From positions 16,888,802 through 16,952,801 of the forward strand of contig NC_134901.1 of the NCBI RefSeq assembly GCF_041734735.1: a DNA stretch of 64,000 nt, given 5' to 3'. Positions 13,984-25,504 of the stretch are shown here, one piece after another; the first letter of the stretch is position 1, and each line of letters begins with the position of its first letter. Under the pieces are notes generated by a model. That model was not told where the DNA came from and did no database searches. It saw only the letters and a program-made list of their open reading frames with translations. The stretch is from Babylonia areolata (Eukaryota > Mollusca > Gastropoda > Neogastropoda > Buccinidae). A program made the position numbers and the translations under genes.

Positions 13984-14545
13984 ACAGTTATTCTTCCTTC
14001 CTGATATTGCTTTCCACCATGTCATTTTCTGGCTGATGATAAGTGCCATGCGGTTCTTCTCTGTGCTGCGTTTCCATCAATCTGAATTCATCCATGCGCT
14101 TGTCTTGACTCACACTGTCACAGACTCCTCCCTTCCCACACAGTGGTGAACCGTGTTCTACACATCCACATGTCTGTTTTCTTCGCATTCTCTTTCCACT
14201 GTATTTTGGTTGCTGTTCAAGGGTCACACTCTTCTCACTTTATGCACTCTTCTTCCCCTCTACACTATCCACTTACGTGACTTACACATCACAAAGTCAT
14301 CCAAAGCATACAAAGTGTCACATTCCTTTGACAGGGGGGGTGTGGGGGTGGGGGTAAACATGGAAAAGAAAACAACCAAAAAAAAAACAACATACACTGA
14401 CTGAAAAAAAAAAAAAAAAAAAAAGGCAGGGGGGGGGGAGGAGGGGACAAAGAAGGGAGTTACACAGAAACAAAAAAAAACCAAACATTCAAAAAAAGAC
14501 AAATGAGGCATAAAATGGACTGATAAAAAATGGTGGTCAGGTAAG

Positions 14546-14636
14546 TTAGTCGCCAAATGTGTTCTCTCCACTGTAAGCAATGTAGAGGAATCCATCTTCG
14601 TCTTTGTGCTCTTCGTACACTTCATTCATACTGGCA
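14546..14636 (-). CDS. GABARAPL2: GABARAPL2 coding exon 4 (last)
   Basis: Encodes [18 protein letters not shown] to the final GD and TAA. The acceptor is a T-rich tract ending TTGCAG. The first base completes a Ser codon split with exon 3. Confidence 0.95.
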
Positions 14637-15968
14637 CTGCAACAAAAAACAGATTAACACATAAAAAAAAAGGAAAAGAAAAAGACAGGAATTAAACCAG
14701 GACAGAGCATGGCACAATAAATGCTTACACAAAAAAAACACAATTTTGCTTCTTAGAGAGGTACACAACTTCACCCAGCCAATGACGCTCTGCGTTTTCC
14801 ATCGTCAGCCTTCCAGCTCACAGAAGCTCAAAGAAGCATTGGCTCCATGTTGGGCACCTTTCAAAGCAAAATCACTCTTTTTGTTTATTACTTAAAAACA
14901 ACAGAATTTTCCTTCAGTGAATTGTCCATTCTCTTTCCTTTTGCTCCTTTCTAACTCACACTGCAACTCTTTTACCAAGGTACTTTCTTCCTCACTGCAA
15001 CCGTAGTCTTTCTTCAAAACAACCAAACCATAGTCCTTCATCAAAACAACCCCACCTGACAACCAATGGAAATGTTTATATATCACCATATTTGTCAGAT
15101 AATGATGCTGGTTAATGATGTCTGTTCCTCTGGCAGGGTTCCAACAGATGAGACCAAACAAAATTCTATACTTTTTCCCTTGACCACACTGAACATTTTC
15201 CGAATCAAACATAAAGCCAAATCAAATCAAAAACATTTTCTCCACTGCTGCTGAAAAAGACTGGTGGATAACCTTAAAAAAAAACAAACAAAAAACCATC
15301 TTTTTTCAACAAAGTTATTATTCTATACAGCTTTATCAAAATTCCCAGGACATTTGCACACCCTGACTACAGGGCACACAAATTTTTCCAAGACTTTTCA
15401 GCCCCTGAAATGGTTCTCTCATTTTGCCAAGACTTTTCTAAACTTCTATGACTGTTCGAACCCTATTCTGGGATGCTTGCCTGCAGCTGTTTTGGTGTGA
15501 ATCAAGCAATCGTCAACATGACATGCTGTTGCTGCAGCTGTTATTCTTTTGACACCAATATATGTGACAGTAATGATGACATATATCTGCTCTAATTTCT
15601 GGTGCTGCCTTATGATACATTTTTTTATGTTCTATGATTACTGCTGATCAACTGGCATCACAATCACTTAACAGAAACGTTGGGCCAGACTGCATTTTTT
15701 CTTCACTGCTTTTTTGTGAGCTTTGTATTGTCTCGGTGAAGTGTGTGTATATATGAGTTTGTGTGTGTGTGTTTGCATGTGTGTTTGTTTGCATGCATGT
15801 GTGTGTGTGTGTGTGACTGTGCATATGCAGACATTTTGTGTGCTCAGGCGTGCATGCTTCTGTATGTGTGTGTGTGTGTGTGTGTGTGCACAGGCACATG
15901 TGTGCGTACATGCATGTGTGCATGTGTGAGACTGTATATATCTGTACATATCACAGAGTGTGCATGCA

Positions 15969-16014
<46 letters not shown>

Positions 16015-19000
16015 TGTGTATGTTTTTGTATGTGTCTGATAACAAATATTTAATTGATGATGATGATCATCATTATTATATGATGATAATGTGAATGTAT
16101 TGTTCCACACAAAGCATTCTGATTCCTTTACATACACACAAGCACACACACACACACACACACACACAACACACATACAATTTTTCCATACCTTGACTGC
16201 GGGAGGCTTTTACCAACAAAGAGATACAGAGCCTGGACCTGTGTAAGCTGAATTCTCTTGCGGATGATCCACATGAACTGGGCAACAGAAATTTCTGACG
16301 GCACAAGAAACTTCCGCTTGTCCATTGTTTGGATCTGGGAACGAGGCTCTTTCTCAACGATTACCTGAAAGTAAACGGGCAGTATTACCTATATCAATGT
16401 GGCAGTTTCATGGGACAAAGTTAATTCCAAACACTACAGTCAATTTCTACCACCACCCCCTCCTCCCCCTTCTTTTAAAGAGAAATTTTCCACCTTTGAT
16501 TAGTAATTCAGCTGACAGTTTATGAATGTCTCCATACTCATCAGATGCATGACTGTATAAGTGCAGTAAAGCTGAAGAAGGTTTTGTAATAGGAATGCGG
16601 ATAATGGTTTGCACAGGACAGGAATGTCAGACCCCTGCCGGAATCTGCACTAGTGGGTCACGGTTAAGTATGTGTAATTAAATGTTATTGTTTCAGCACT
16701 AGTGGGTCACAGTTAAGTATGTGTTTCCTCTTTTGTTTTTCTTCCTTCTTCTTCATGTTTCACATATTTATCATTTTAACCTGAGGATTGCAATAACAAG
16801 ACCTCTGAAACTTTGTATGCAATTTCTATACTTGTGGGCATTTTGTTCTGGACTTTCTTCTTACTTAAAAAAAATATATATACAATGATTCTTTTCATTT
16901 CTACAACCAGCTAAGTAAAAGCAACATTATGCAACTCAAATGAAAGGTATTCTTTATGATAATTCAACCGTTTTTTTCTATAGTAAGATTCACAGATACA
17001 ATATACAATATCTGAAAAAAAGTTATGTGCCACCCGTTATGAATTCAACTTCAAGCAATCAGGTTTTAGATTTATAAATTGTGGATTTGTTATTAAACAA
17101 AATTAATGGGATTATTATAACAAGACAACCATTCATACTGTTTCCTTGGCAATGGTGACCAAAGATACAATGGAGTCAAAGGACTCAAGCCCAGAACCCT
17201 ACTGAGGACATGAAAGCATTCAAAAGAAATTTAAAGGAAAATAAAAAATTCATATTACATGTTTGTATTGTCGGCCCTTAAATTCAAGAGTGGCATCATT
17301 TATTCCATGAAATGAAAATTGGTAGTATGATCCTGCCTACCTACAGATTACCTTCTTTTTGTGGCAAACCCTCAATTTTCTGCAGTCAAACAGTGACACA
17401 TACCACATTCTTTTTCTTGTGGCAAGGTCATTTAAAGACAAAAAAGTGCTTTCTTATATGTGTGTGTGTGTGTTTGTGTGTTTGTGTGTGTACGTGCGTG
17501 TGCATGTGCATGTGCGTGTGTGTGAGAGACTGAGAATGAGTGCGTGAGTGAGCAAGAGTGTTGTCATATCAGATATGAATACACTATATTTTTCAGTTTC
17601 AATCTGACTCGCTCTTCAGGAAGTTATCTAGCTTATCTTATTTCATTTTATTTTATTTCATTTTATTGTTTTAAGTCCTTAATAAAAGCATGTGATCTCC
17701 TGAAAGCTGATATTTCCTTGTACTGAAAGCAATGTCACCCTGGGTTCATTTAGGTTTTTAATAATAAAATCTAAAAATTTAAAAATCAACAAACAAAAAC
17801 CCCACTTTCAAAACACCAGAGGCTAATCCTTACGGGATCAGGTTCTTTAAAATGATTATTTGATTTTTAACATTAAACTCAGGTGGAAAAAAAAATGCTG
17901 TTGTGCTTTCTCTATGACAGATACTATGTATCATTTTCATTTTATCAGTAACAATAACAAAAGAAAGCCAAAATCAGAAACCTTTGCGAATGTGGGTAAT
18001 TCTTAAAAGACCTTTTAGGACTTAAAAAAGGCACGGGTTTTTTTCTTTTAAAATCTGTATGAACCTTGGTCAACCCTCCCATTTGAACGTCACTCAGGTT
18101 GCCTTTCTCCTTGAGCTTTCACAGCATTTTGGAAGGTGCTGATTTTGTCCTGCCTGGAGATTTCCTCTTCTTGGCATTCTGATGGTATTATCTATGACTG
18201 ACCTCCTCTTCTGCAAGCTCTCAAAAAAGCTGAAACATGTATCCAGGCATAACTGATGGAAATAAAATTTTAAAAAAGCAGTGGGCAGTTCACATGACTG
18301 TCAAGTTCTGTTACTTACTGGGATTCTTTCTGGATATTTTTCCTTGATTTTTGAAGCTTCAGCTCTTCTCTGCTCTGTAATCAAGAAAAAGTATGTGCAT
18401 TTGTGTTAGATAACATTAATAACAATAACAGCATCACTTTATTCATTTATAAAGAATGTTTATTAAAAAAAACAAAAAACAAAGATGATTTTGCCACTGA
18501 TAATAGTGATGACATTGAACAACAACAACAACAACAAAAAAAAGGACTCAGTTGTTATTTACAATTTTGAATGTTTTCATCTACATAACCTATCTTGCAA
18601 TCACAGATATTTGGCAGCTCTCTGCAAAATTTTCATGTCAAAAGATGATTTTCAGTTTTAGCATGATTTTGTTCAACTTTAAATGTTTAAACAAAAAAGG
18701 GTACAAAAACACATTATACTATTTATTATTCATGAATTAAAACAGCCACCCATGAGAAAGTACATGTGGTATATAAATAAACAGTGTATTTGTTTCCTCA
18801 TCCATCCTGTTCCCCGAGAAGAAAAGAATCAATTTGGTCAAATGCTTATTAAACATATATACTGAGGTGAGGAAGCATGCATATACTGATATATCAGTAG
18901 CAAAGAAGAAAAATCTTAGATTTTTAACAAAACAAGAAAGAATAAAAAAATCAAGCCACAGAACAATTAACGTTTTCCAGTTCATATGTTCGAACAAACT

Positions 19001-19241
19001 GATAGATCTATAAGAAAAACCAACCAACCAAAACAAAGTAAAACAACAACAACAACAGTTTGATGATTGGTTGTACAAAAATCAAACTATTGTAGATCCC
19101 AGACTAGGTGAAGCAAAACAGGCACAATTGCAAGTACAGTCAAATCATCTATGCACTGGGATCACAAGAAAAAGTATTGCAGACAGGATAAGTATATAGC
19201 TATAAAAGTCAATCTCTCTGCTGTATGTGCACACACTGATT

Positions 19242-19272
<31 letters not shown>

Positions 19273-21019
19273 CATGAAGTCAACACACACAGAGCTAATC
19301 ATAGACGCCTGCTATAATCATACACTACAGGTGTTTCAGACTGGCTAAAGTGTGACACATTGAATCTGATGGACAGAGGGAACCCATGATTGTAGTTACA
19401 GCATCACTCTCTAATGAACTGGAAATCAGCTGAGACACAATGAGTCAAGAACCATGGCAACTTGGCCTGCCAACAGTGATACAGCCAGTCATGCACAGTG
19501 AGTGTGTACACTTTGTACCACTACCGGTTTCCTTTTGTGTTGTATTGTACTTCAGTGACAGCATATTTATCTGCTCTTACCAGGGCAAACCTTGCAAACA
19601 TATTGATGTATTCATTCCTGCACCATTTTTTTTTTCTGTCTGCATGTTATGATGTGTAAACATGCATACACGCTGGGCACATTGTATGCGTGTGTGTGTT
19701 GCTGCCTTGGGTTCTTTACTGTGTGTAAGGTGGTTCCTGCACTGTATGGGACCTTAGTTAAATCGTTTCATCCAAAAGACTAGCAGCAGCTTTCACAACA
19801 TCATACTAGATATAGTGGAGGTCAAGTAAAAATAAAAATCCTGGGCCTTGTTCAGTTGTTGGAATCACTTCTCTGACTTCCTAGTCTGGCACTCTACCAG
19901 TTGCTCTGCTATTTTGATGCATCATCCCATTTACACAGTAACTGTGACCTTTACAGCTACTGGTTGAAACTGACCAGGATGGCACTTTCATGATTTCCAA
20001 AACAGGCTGGATCGATGCTCAAGAATTCTTTTGACAGAAATGACAAAATGTCAGAAAACTTGCTGGGTAAAATCAAAGCATGCCTGGAGATTTATGGTTT
20101 CCATGATGTGTGGATGAACCAGAATACTGACAATGAATTCACCTTCTTAAAGTCTCTTAAACAAAAAATGACAGACAAATCTAAAGTAGACTCGTTTATT
20201 AAACTTTGTAGTAGTGACAGATTTTCTATTTATCGGTCACTTAAAACAGATTTTCATTCTGAATTATACTTAGACAATATCACTGTCAAACGTTTTAGAT
20301 ATATGTTGATAAGATTGCAACATGGTCTAAATGAGCTTGGTATAAATAAAAGATTCCAGAGCTGGTGTAGACCGTTTCTGCCCGTTTTGTCCTAGCATCC
20401 TGGAAGATGAATACCATTTAATTTTTGTATGTCCTGAATATGGTCATATCCGCCAGAAATATATTTCAGAGTTCACATATATTAATGACAATACATTGGT
20501 TCCTGTTCTACAAAACCCATGTGTTACCCCCCATAGAAATCTTGCTATGTACACTTATTACGCTTTAAAATTCAGAGACAGATTTACACACTGAACGAAT
20601 TGGTCTATATTTTTAAATATGTTGTGTACGAATATGCTATGTACAAAAAAATCTTACTGACACTCCCTTTTCATCCGGTTGTCGATTACTCATGTATATT
20701 ACACTGTACAGGCTACTTATGCATTCTTTTTGCATGTTGAATTGCCCCATTGTAAACCCCCCCCCCCCAATTAGCCCCCCCTCCCCCTACACACACACAC
20801 ACACATTTTGTGTGTTTGGGCCTTCACAATTACACCTGTGTGTGTCTGTCTGACATTTACAGCTTCAGCTTCAGTCAAACCACTTTGAACAAGTGGCTCT
20901 CAGATTTGGAAAAGGAACTGAGAGATGCTTTGAATTTTAAGTCCATTTACCTTTTTAATAAGTCAAAATACGCCAATAGTGAAAACATTTTTTTTTTTTT
21001 TTAAACCAAAAAAACCCCG

Positions 21020-21057
<38 letters not shown>

Positions 21058-21818
21058 TCATAAAAGTGAATTTTTGTTTTGTTTTATATGTGTTTTGTTG
21101 TTTCTTTGTTGTTGTTTTATTTAGATTGTAACTTTGTTGGTCAAGTCAAAATAGTCCTATCAACTGCAATATATTTTTGACATTCCAATTTCCACATCCA
21201 TAAAAATCACTCAAGGTCAGTGTCACTGCTGGCACACTTTGATCCACCATCAAGGACAAAGCTTTTTCAGTCTCACACTTTTTAATTGACTTAGGAATCA
21301 ATTGTTTTGTCTACTTGACATTGTATTAGTTTCAAAGTCTAACTTGACTGCTGCCTTTTCTCCTTAGTACTTGGAAATACCTCAAGAGAGCTAAAAACAC
21401 TATGATAATTATATAGCACCTGTACCTGAAAGTCAAATTATGTTTCCACTCATCCAAAAAGTCCATCAAAATCAACCCTGTAGGTTGTGGGAAACCACTA
21501 TCCATGGACGCATAGACAGAATGACAAGACGTGAATAACTTGAAACAGCACAAAAATTTATGGATGAGACAATAGATGCATACATACACACAGACACATT
21601 GATGTGGCATGGATTCCCTTTGTGATATTTAACTAGTATGCAATGTTGGTGTCCATTTCGTAAAGACTAAAAGAATGATAAAAATTTGTTTTCTTTACAT
21701 TATAGTATCACCCATTCAATATTCAGTGAGGGGAGTAACAAAAGAACATCTAACTGTAAAAGTGTAAACATGTAACACCCCACCCCACCCCTAAAAAAAC
21801 AGAAGCAACTCAAACAAC

Positions 21819-21858
<40 letters not shown>

Positions 21859-22032
21859 TAAAAAACTTGTGATCAGTGTATATCAAGTAAAAGTTCTGAA
21901 ATGTGACACTAAAATCAACACACAAATTTCAGCTGATACTGATAGTGACACAGTACACAGGTACCTCAACTGCTTGCAACTGAACTGATAACAAACACGA
22001 CTCAAACTTGTTTTGCAAAATAACTTGACATG

Positions 22033-22098
<66 letters not shown>

Positions 22099-22260
22099 AT
22101 TGTCCAATAAAAGTTTTTATTAAAAAAAATATATAATTGTCCAATAAAAGTTTTTATGAAAAAATGTTGACCCAAATCCCATGTTTAATCACTTCTAGGC
22201 GTATGTTGCACTTTACAAACAAATCTGTTGAAAGTCTTTCTCCCTCTATCTATGCACTGT

Positions 22261-22324
<64 letters not shown>

Positions 22325-23569
22325 TAGTGTTACCCTCAATGAGTGGCACATAATGATATCCAAGTATTTCAAACCCTATACCCACCAGGTGTTACTGAAG
22401 TTCAAATCATGAAGAAACATCACAGGTCTGTGGAACAAAACTTTCAGAAACTGTATGCTGTAAGTCTTAAACAGTCAGCTACAACACACAAATTTTATAT
22501 ATATGCATATAAATGATATATATGATTGTTGTTGCAATGTTCTGTAACTTAACTTCTATAGTTCTAAAGTCTAAAGTGAACTGAGATATCCATAAACACC
22601 TGAAAAGCGAAAATTAAGATGTATTTTTATAATTCATAAAGTAATTTCGAAGAGTGTACAAGAGCTGAAAGTCTCTTGTTCTAGTCACTATTACTACTCT
22701 GTAAAAATCTAACCTGTTCCTCTGAACAATACGGTTGTGGTGTGGTGTGGTACTGGTTATATGATAAATCACACACACACACACACACACACACACGCAT
22801 ATATATATATACCAAAACCAGGAAAAACAACCAGGGTGAAAACAGCATCAAGTATTGCTAATTAATTTTTGAATAAAATGCTTACATAAATACACATGGA
22901 CACAGATTATCATTATGTGAAATTACAGGTTGTCCAATTCAATACAGCCACATCAATGATAGTTGTAGTAGTAGGGGCTAAAAACATATTTTTACCTCTT
23001 GGTCCTTTTATGTCCCTTCTAGTTTCTTAATTACTTGGTGGTTTGCTTTGCATGATGGACTAAGAGCAAGATTTTGAACATTATATCCTCCCAAGGCTTG
23101 AAGATGAAAATGATCAGAATGGTGAATGTGACATCAAGAAATAAGTCTGAAGGTGGGAGTCTGCTGGCCTTGATCTTCGCTCAGGACAGAAGGAGTGAAT
23201 AGAGTGATACTGTATATTATTCATCGAATGTGAAACAAAACATCAAGAACCAATGGTGACCACACACAATGATACAACTTGTTGACAGAAGTTCCACCCG
23301 CCATTTCTTCCTTGTTATGTAACAAAGATCTGTAGATTTGGCTGAGTGATATTCTAGCAATCAAACTTGTTCAGGTTTGGTGATGTATGGCACATTTTGT
23401 CATTTCTTCAGTGACAAGATAACAACAACAATGATCTGAGTCATTGACCTATTAGTTTCAATTGTCCTTTGCTTTATAATGGTCACAAGCATTCTTCTTT
23501 GTTCGGACATCGTTGATTGAAATAACAGATCTTACCCAAAGTACGCTCCTCCTTGAACTTAAACTTCAT
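14546..23569 (-). CDS. GABARAPL2: GABARAPL2 / GATE-16, Atg8-family ubiquitin-like protein
   Basis: Atg8-family modifier that is conjugated to phosphatidylethanolamine and acts in autophagosome formation, cargo receptor docking and intra-Golgi traffic. Four coding exons on the minus strand: 23569-23536, 18374-18319, 16364-16192, 14636-14546. All junctions are GT-AG, and phases join to a 117-residue protein, the same length as human GABARAPL2. Visible landmarks: start [15 protein letters not shown] (N-terminal helices), [12 protein letters not shown], the docking strand DKRKFLVP with K46, K48, F49 and L50 in the LIR-binding positions, [12 protein letters not shown], and the end [18 protein letters not shown]. 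Gly116 followed by one residue is the ATG4 processing arrangement. SGENTF near the end points to GATE-16 and not GABARAP (SDESVYG). It is head-to-head with AMFR across a short promoter interval. Identity is very secure; UTR ends are not known. Confidence 0.97.
15738..16030. repeat. TG-rich satellite-like stretch
   Basis: About 290 bases of TG repeats interrupted by GCATG and ATATATC blocks, in intron 3 of GABARAPL2. The long open frames here on both strands are products of the repeat. Confidence 0.9.
16134..16174. repeat. (CA)n microsatellite beside GABARAPL2 exon 3
   Basis: A CA tract ends about 20 bases from the exon 3 donor site on the + strand coordinate scale, so it lies just inside intron 3. 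Confidence 0.9.
16192..16364 (-). CDS. GABARAPL2: GABARAPL2 coding exon 3
   Basis: Encodes [20 protein letters not shown] and onward to SLPQS, the bulk of the ubiquitin-like core. Acceptor ends TTTCAG, donor is GTATGG. Starts in phase 0 and ends with two bases of a split Ser codon. Confidence 0.96.
16617..16730 (+). repeat. short dispersed repeat (GTGGGTCAC motif), copy 2 with partial duplication
   Basis: GAATGTCAGACCCCTGCCGG, then AATCTGCACTAGTGGGTCAC and GGTTAAGTATGTG. After a short gap the part CACTAGTGGGTCACAGTTAA is repeated. It is in intron 2 of GABARAPL2. Confidence 0.75.
17458..17524. repeat. (TG)n microsatellite
   Basis: TG repeats with CG and CA interruptions in intron 2 of GABARAPL2. 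Confidence 0.9.
18319..18374 (-). CDS. GABARAPL2: GABARAPL2 coding exon 2
   Basis: A 56-nt exon encoding [18 protein letters not shown] after a split Glu codon. Acceptor is TTACAG, donor is GTAAGT. Corresponds to the RVESAKIRAKYPDRVP stretch of vertebrate GABARAPL2. Confidence 0.95.
19688..19925 (-). repeat. diverged tRNA-derived SINE, related to family 2
   Basis: On the minus strand it runs from a tRNA-like head (AGCAGAGCAACTGGTAGAGT) through TAGTCTTTTGGATGAAACGA, AAGGTCCCATACAGTG and TAAAGAACCCAAGGCAGCAA. The order matches the SINE at 40833-41245 (CATTCGGATGAGACGAT, GAGGTCCTGTGTG, AAAGAACCCACAGCAAC). It is much more diverged in the middle. It lies in intron 1 of GABARAPL2. Confidence 0.6.
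20015..20594 (+). mobile_element. non-LTR retrotransposon (LINE) 3' ORF remnant
   Basis: A 126-codon frame runs from 20015 to 20395, then a second frame continues to a TGA at 20592-20594. The second frame contains the zinc-knuckle-like [24 protein letters not shown] and a C-terminal RDRFTH. CPFC...E-H-F-C is the motif found after reverse transcriptase in many invertebrate LINE polyproteins. One frame change near 20350-20370 separates the two parts, so it is a dead 5'-truncated copy. It is antisense to GABARAPL2 in intron 1. The exact clade is not determined. Confidence 0.7.
20758..20808. repeat. poly-C tracts and (CA)n
   Basis: Two C-rich runs followed by CA repeats, just downstream of the LINE remnant. 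Confidence 0.85.
21020..21056. repeat. (TG)n microsatellite
   Basis: About 18 TG units in intron 1 of GABARAPL2. Confidence 0.95.
21820..21852. repeat. poly-A tract
   Basis: A run of about 32 A residues. Confidence 0.95.
22034..22098. repeat. (CA)n(TA)n microsatellite
   Basis: About 24 CA units followed by TA units. It is flanked on the right by a near-repeat of AATTGTCCAATAAAAGTTTT at 22098-22117 and 22135-22154. Confidence 0.95.
22262..22319. repeat. (CA)n microsatellite
   Basis: About 28 uninterrupted CA units. Confidence 0.97.
22769..22812. repeat. (CA)n(TA)n microsatellite
   Basis: CA repeats, one CG, then TA repeats; the same compound form as at 22034. Confidence 0.9.
23536..23569 (-). 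CDS. GABARAPL2: GABARAPL2 coding exon 1
   Basis: Encodes [11 protein letters not shown] plus one base of a Glu codon, with donor GTAAG. The ATG is the first in the Atg8-like frame and aligns with the MKWMFKEDHSLE start of vertebrate GABARAPL2. Confidence 0.95.
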
Positions 23570-23784
23570 GCTGTTGGTTTGTCACACAGAAAGTATGTAA
23601 AAAATAAGCAACAAGAACGGCCTTCAAAGCTATTTTCCTCGGTGTATGGCAGGTGTGAGAAGGCGGCACTACCAAGATTGTTTTGGTAGCTCTTGTGACT
23701 GGGCCTGTGACCAATCAGCGTTCAGTTTTGCACAGAAACCCTTTACGTACTGCGCAAGTGACAGGCGAAAACGAAAACAAAAGA

Positions 23785-23792
23785 TGACGTCA
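23785..23792. promoter_or_regulatory. perfect CRE palindrome TGACGTCA
   Basis: Full 8-base match to the CREB/ATF element, between two divergent genes. Because it is palindromic it has no orientation. Confidence 0.75.
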
Positions 23793-23994
23793 CACGTTTG
23801 TAAGCTCACGGAACTGATATATATTAATATCATGCTTTAACAAACTCATAATGAGTCTATCTATATGCGACACTCTTTTTTTCTTTTTTTTTCACATGTA
23901 AACAGATGAAATGGCCTGCATTTTTTTTTTTTCCATTTTCGTTTTACTGTGATGAAACGTCTACTTTTGGTCTGTCATCATTGTCCGCTTTGCG

Positions 23995-24078
23995 CATGAG
24001 CAGTGGATTTCGTCGTGTCGTCTGGAAAGGAAGGTTCAGCCGACATTATTTTGCGAATGGTCCGGAAACGGGTTTACG
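23995..24078 (+). other. AMFR: AMFR non-coding exon 1 (5' UTR), 5' end approximate
   Basis: The sequence ends GGGTTTACG before a consensus donor GTGAGT at 24079. The next acceptor in a matching position is at 28845, just before the exon with the AMFR start codon. The transcription start is unknown; the left end given is a guess downstream of the NRF1-like site. Confidence 0.5.
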
Positions 24079-24743
24079 GTGAGTTTGCTCAGTGAATAAG
24101 ATTGTTTTACTTTTTTTGGCTCCGCATACTACGTCAGAATTTGTATTATTGACAAAACTGTTAACACAAAACTCTTGAAACAGAATATTTAAATAGTTTT
24201 ATGCCGACGTTTACTGGACAAACTGCCTGTGGATCCATGAAGTGTCGAAGAGATCTGTCATTTTTAGAGACGAATGAATTATCCATATAGATATTATATA
24301 TATATATATCATAGCACCTTGCAGTTTGTCCGTTAAAATAACCCATTTCAGTACTACAAACATCCTTTTACCTTGTATTAGTATGCTTGCTCACCAAAGC
24401 CGCATCTGCGACACAGTAGTAGTTAATAAACAGTCGACACAGGGGAGAAGAAACCGAAAAAGCTCAGATTGATGCTAAAGCTGCACAGATTGATGCTGAT
24501 GCACATTGCGCACAAGACAGTTGTAAAGTTTGACTATTGAGTGTATGGGTCTGTTGTATTATCATGATAGAAGGCAAATATGGACTTCGGGGAATGTGTT
24601 CCTTAGTTAAAGGGAAATGAGAACTAATACAGTAAAATGAATTTTAAAAAATTGAGGCCCATGAATCTCAGGAAGGTCCAAGACATCTGATCTTTATCAT
24701 TATCAAAGAACAAACCAGAAACTTCTGCAAGAGAAAAAAAAAA

Positions 24744-24747
<4 letters not shown>

Positions 24748-24782
<35 letters not shown>
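24748..24782. repeat. (CA)n microsatellite
   Basis: About 17 CA units in AMFR intron 1. Confidence 0.95.
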
Positions 24783-24788
<6 letters not shown>

Positions 24789-25014
24789 CTGTACAGAATA
24801 ATCAAGAAATGATTGTGGTCACTCCTTGGAAGAGCAAGAAAATTTTCAGGCTGAAGTAAAGTGAAATGATGTCTTAAAAGGTTTTCATATGCTTAAGTAG
24901 TGAACAGATCGCAAATTCTTCTGTGACTTGTTGCATTTGATTCAAGAGAAAGAGCAGATGGGTGAGGGAGGGTTAGGATTTTGCTCGTTGTCGTAGTTTT
25001 CGTAAAACTATATA

Positions 25015-25080
25015 CAGCTGTGGTGTGACCTCATTTGGATTATGGAAACACTGTGTGGTGCCCTTATCTGATGTTACAAT
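25015..25080 (+). mobile_element. LINE reverse transcriptase fragment (CR1/Jockey-like), left piece
   Basis: The frame PHLDYGNTVWCPYL at 25029-25070 is the conserved RPHLEYCNTVW-P motif near the end of reverse transcriptase in CR1-, L2- and Jockey-like LINEs. The preceding codon is a stop. The motif that normally follows (LERVQRRA) is found at 26633-26720, so the element appears split. Confidence 0.55.
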
Positions 25081-25245
25081 CAATTGCAGTTGAGTTGTTC
25101 TCGAGAATTGGTTACTCATGAGGGTGCATGCCATTTATAGCACACAAATAGGAATCTTTGATATATAATAATATATACACATCCCAAAACACCACAAAAC
25201 TGCCATATATAAACTTAAGTATCAGCAGTATCTGTTACAGACCAA

Positions 25246-25320
25246 TAAAACTAGATTTAATTACACATACTTAACCGTGACCCAACTAGTGCAGACTCCG
25301 GCAGGGTCTGACATTCATTT
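25246..25320 (-). repeat. short dispersed repeat (GTGGGTCAC motif), copy 3
   Basis: Inverted relative to copies at 13121 and 16617: ACACATACTTAACCGTGACC, then CAACTAGTGCAGACTCCGGC and AGGGTCTGACATTC on the + strand. Confidence 0.75.
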
Positions 25321-25504
25321 CCCCATACCCTTCCAGGGGATAATTTGGCAAGTCAAAATTAGAACGTGATCACACAGTCAGCCAAGCATAAGGCGCGCGA
25401 CACTTGGACTGGATGTCCGCAGTTGACTATTATAAAATGATTGCTGCCCTGAGAATTATTGTGACCTTTTTATTTGATTATTTTAAATAACATGAGCATT
25501 GAGA

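Larger units (their letters stand above)
2350..14545. other. A-rich stretch, no coding exon recognised
   Basis: This 12-kb stretch has no exon I can assign. It holds microsatellites, A-rich tracts and the repeats listed separately. The + strand is A-rich, so the minus strand is T-rich as expected for the sense strand of GABARAPL2; part of this may be its 3' UTR or downstream transcription. An 18-bp perfect palindrome (AGATAAATTAATTTATCT) lies at 10227-10244. An ATTTGCAT octamer occurs at 8241, 8267 and 8666. Confidence 0.4.
23570..24078. promoter_or_regulatory. head-to-head promoter interval GABARAPL2/AMFR
   Basis: The interval between the GABARAPL2 start codon and the AMFR first-exon donor holds several promoter-type sites. 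A CCAAT box is at 23711-23715 in ACCAATCAGCG context. TGACGTCA, a perfect CREB/ATF palindrome, is at 23785-23792. TGCGCATGAGCA at 23991-24002 is one or two bases from the NRF1 consensus. It has more CpG than its flanks. A 7-bp-arm inverted repeat (CTACCAA/TTGGTAG, 23669-23689) lies in the likely GABARAPL2 leader. There is no clear TATA box. Shared or divergent promoter activity is inferred from spacing. Confidence 0.65.

Noticed and set aside
15668-16176. Several open frames on both strands rich in Thr-His or Val-Cys
   Set aside because: All are translations of the TG/CA repeat in GABARAPL2 intron 3.
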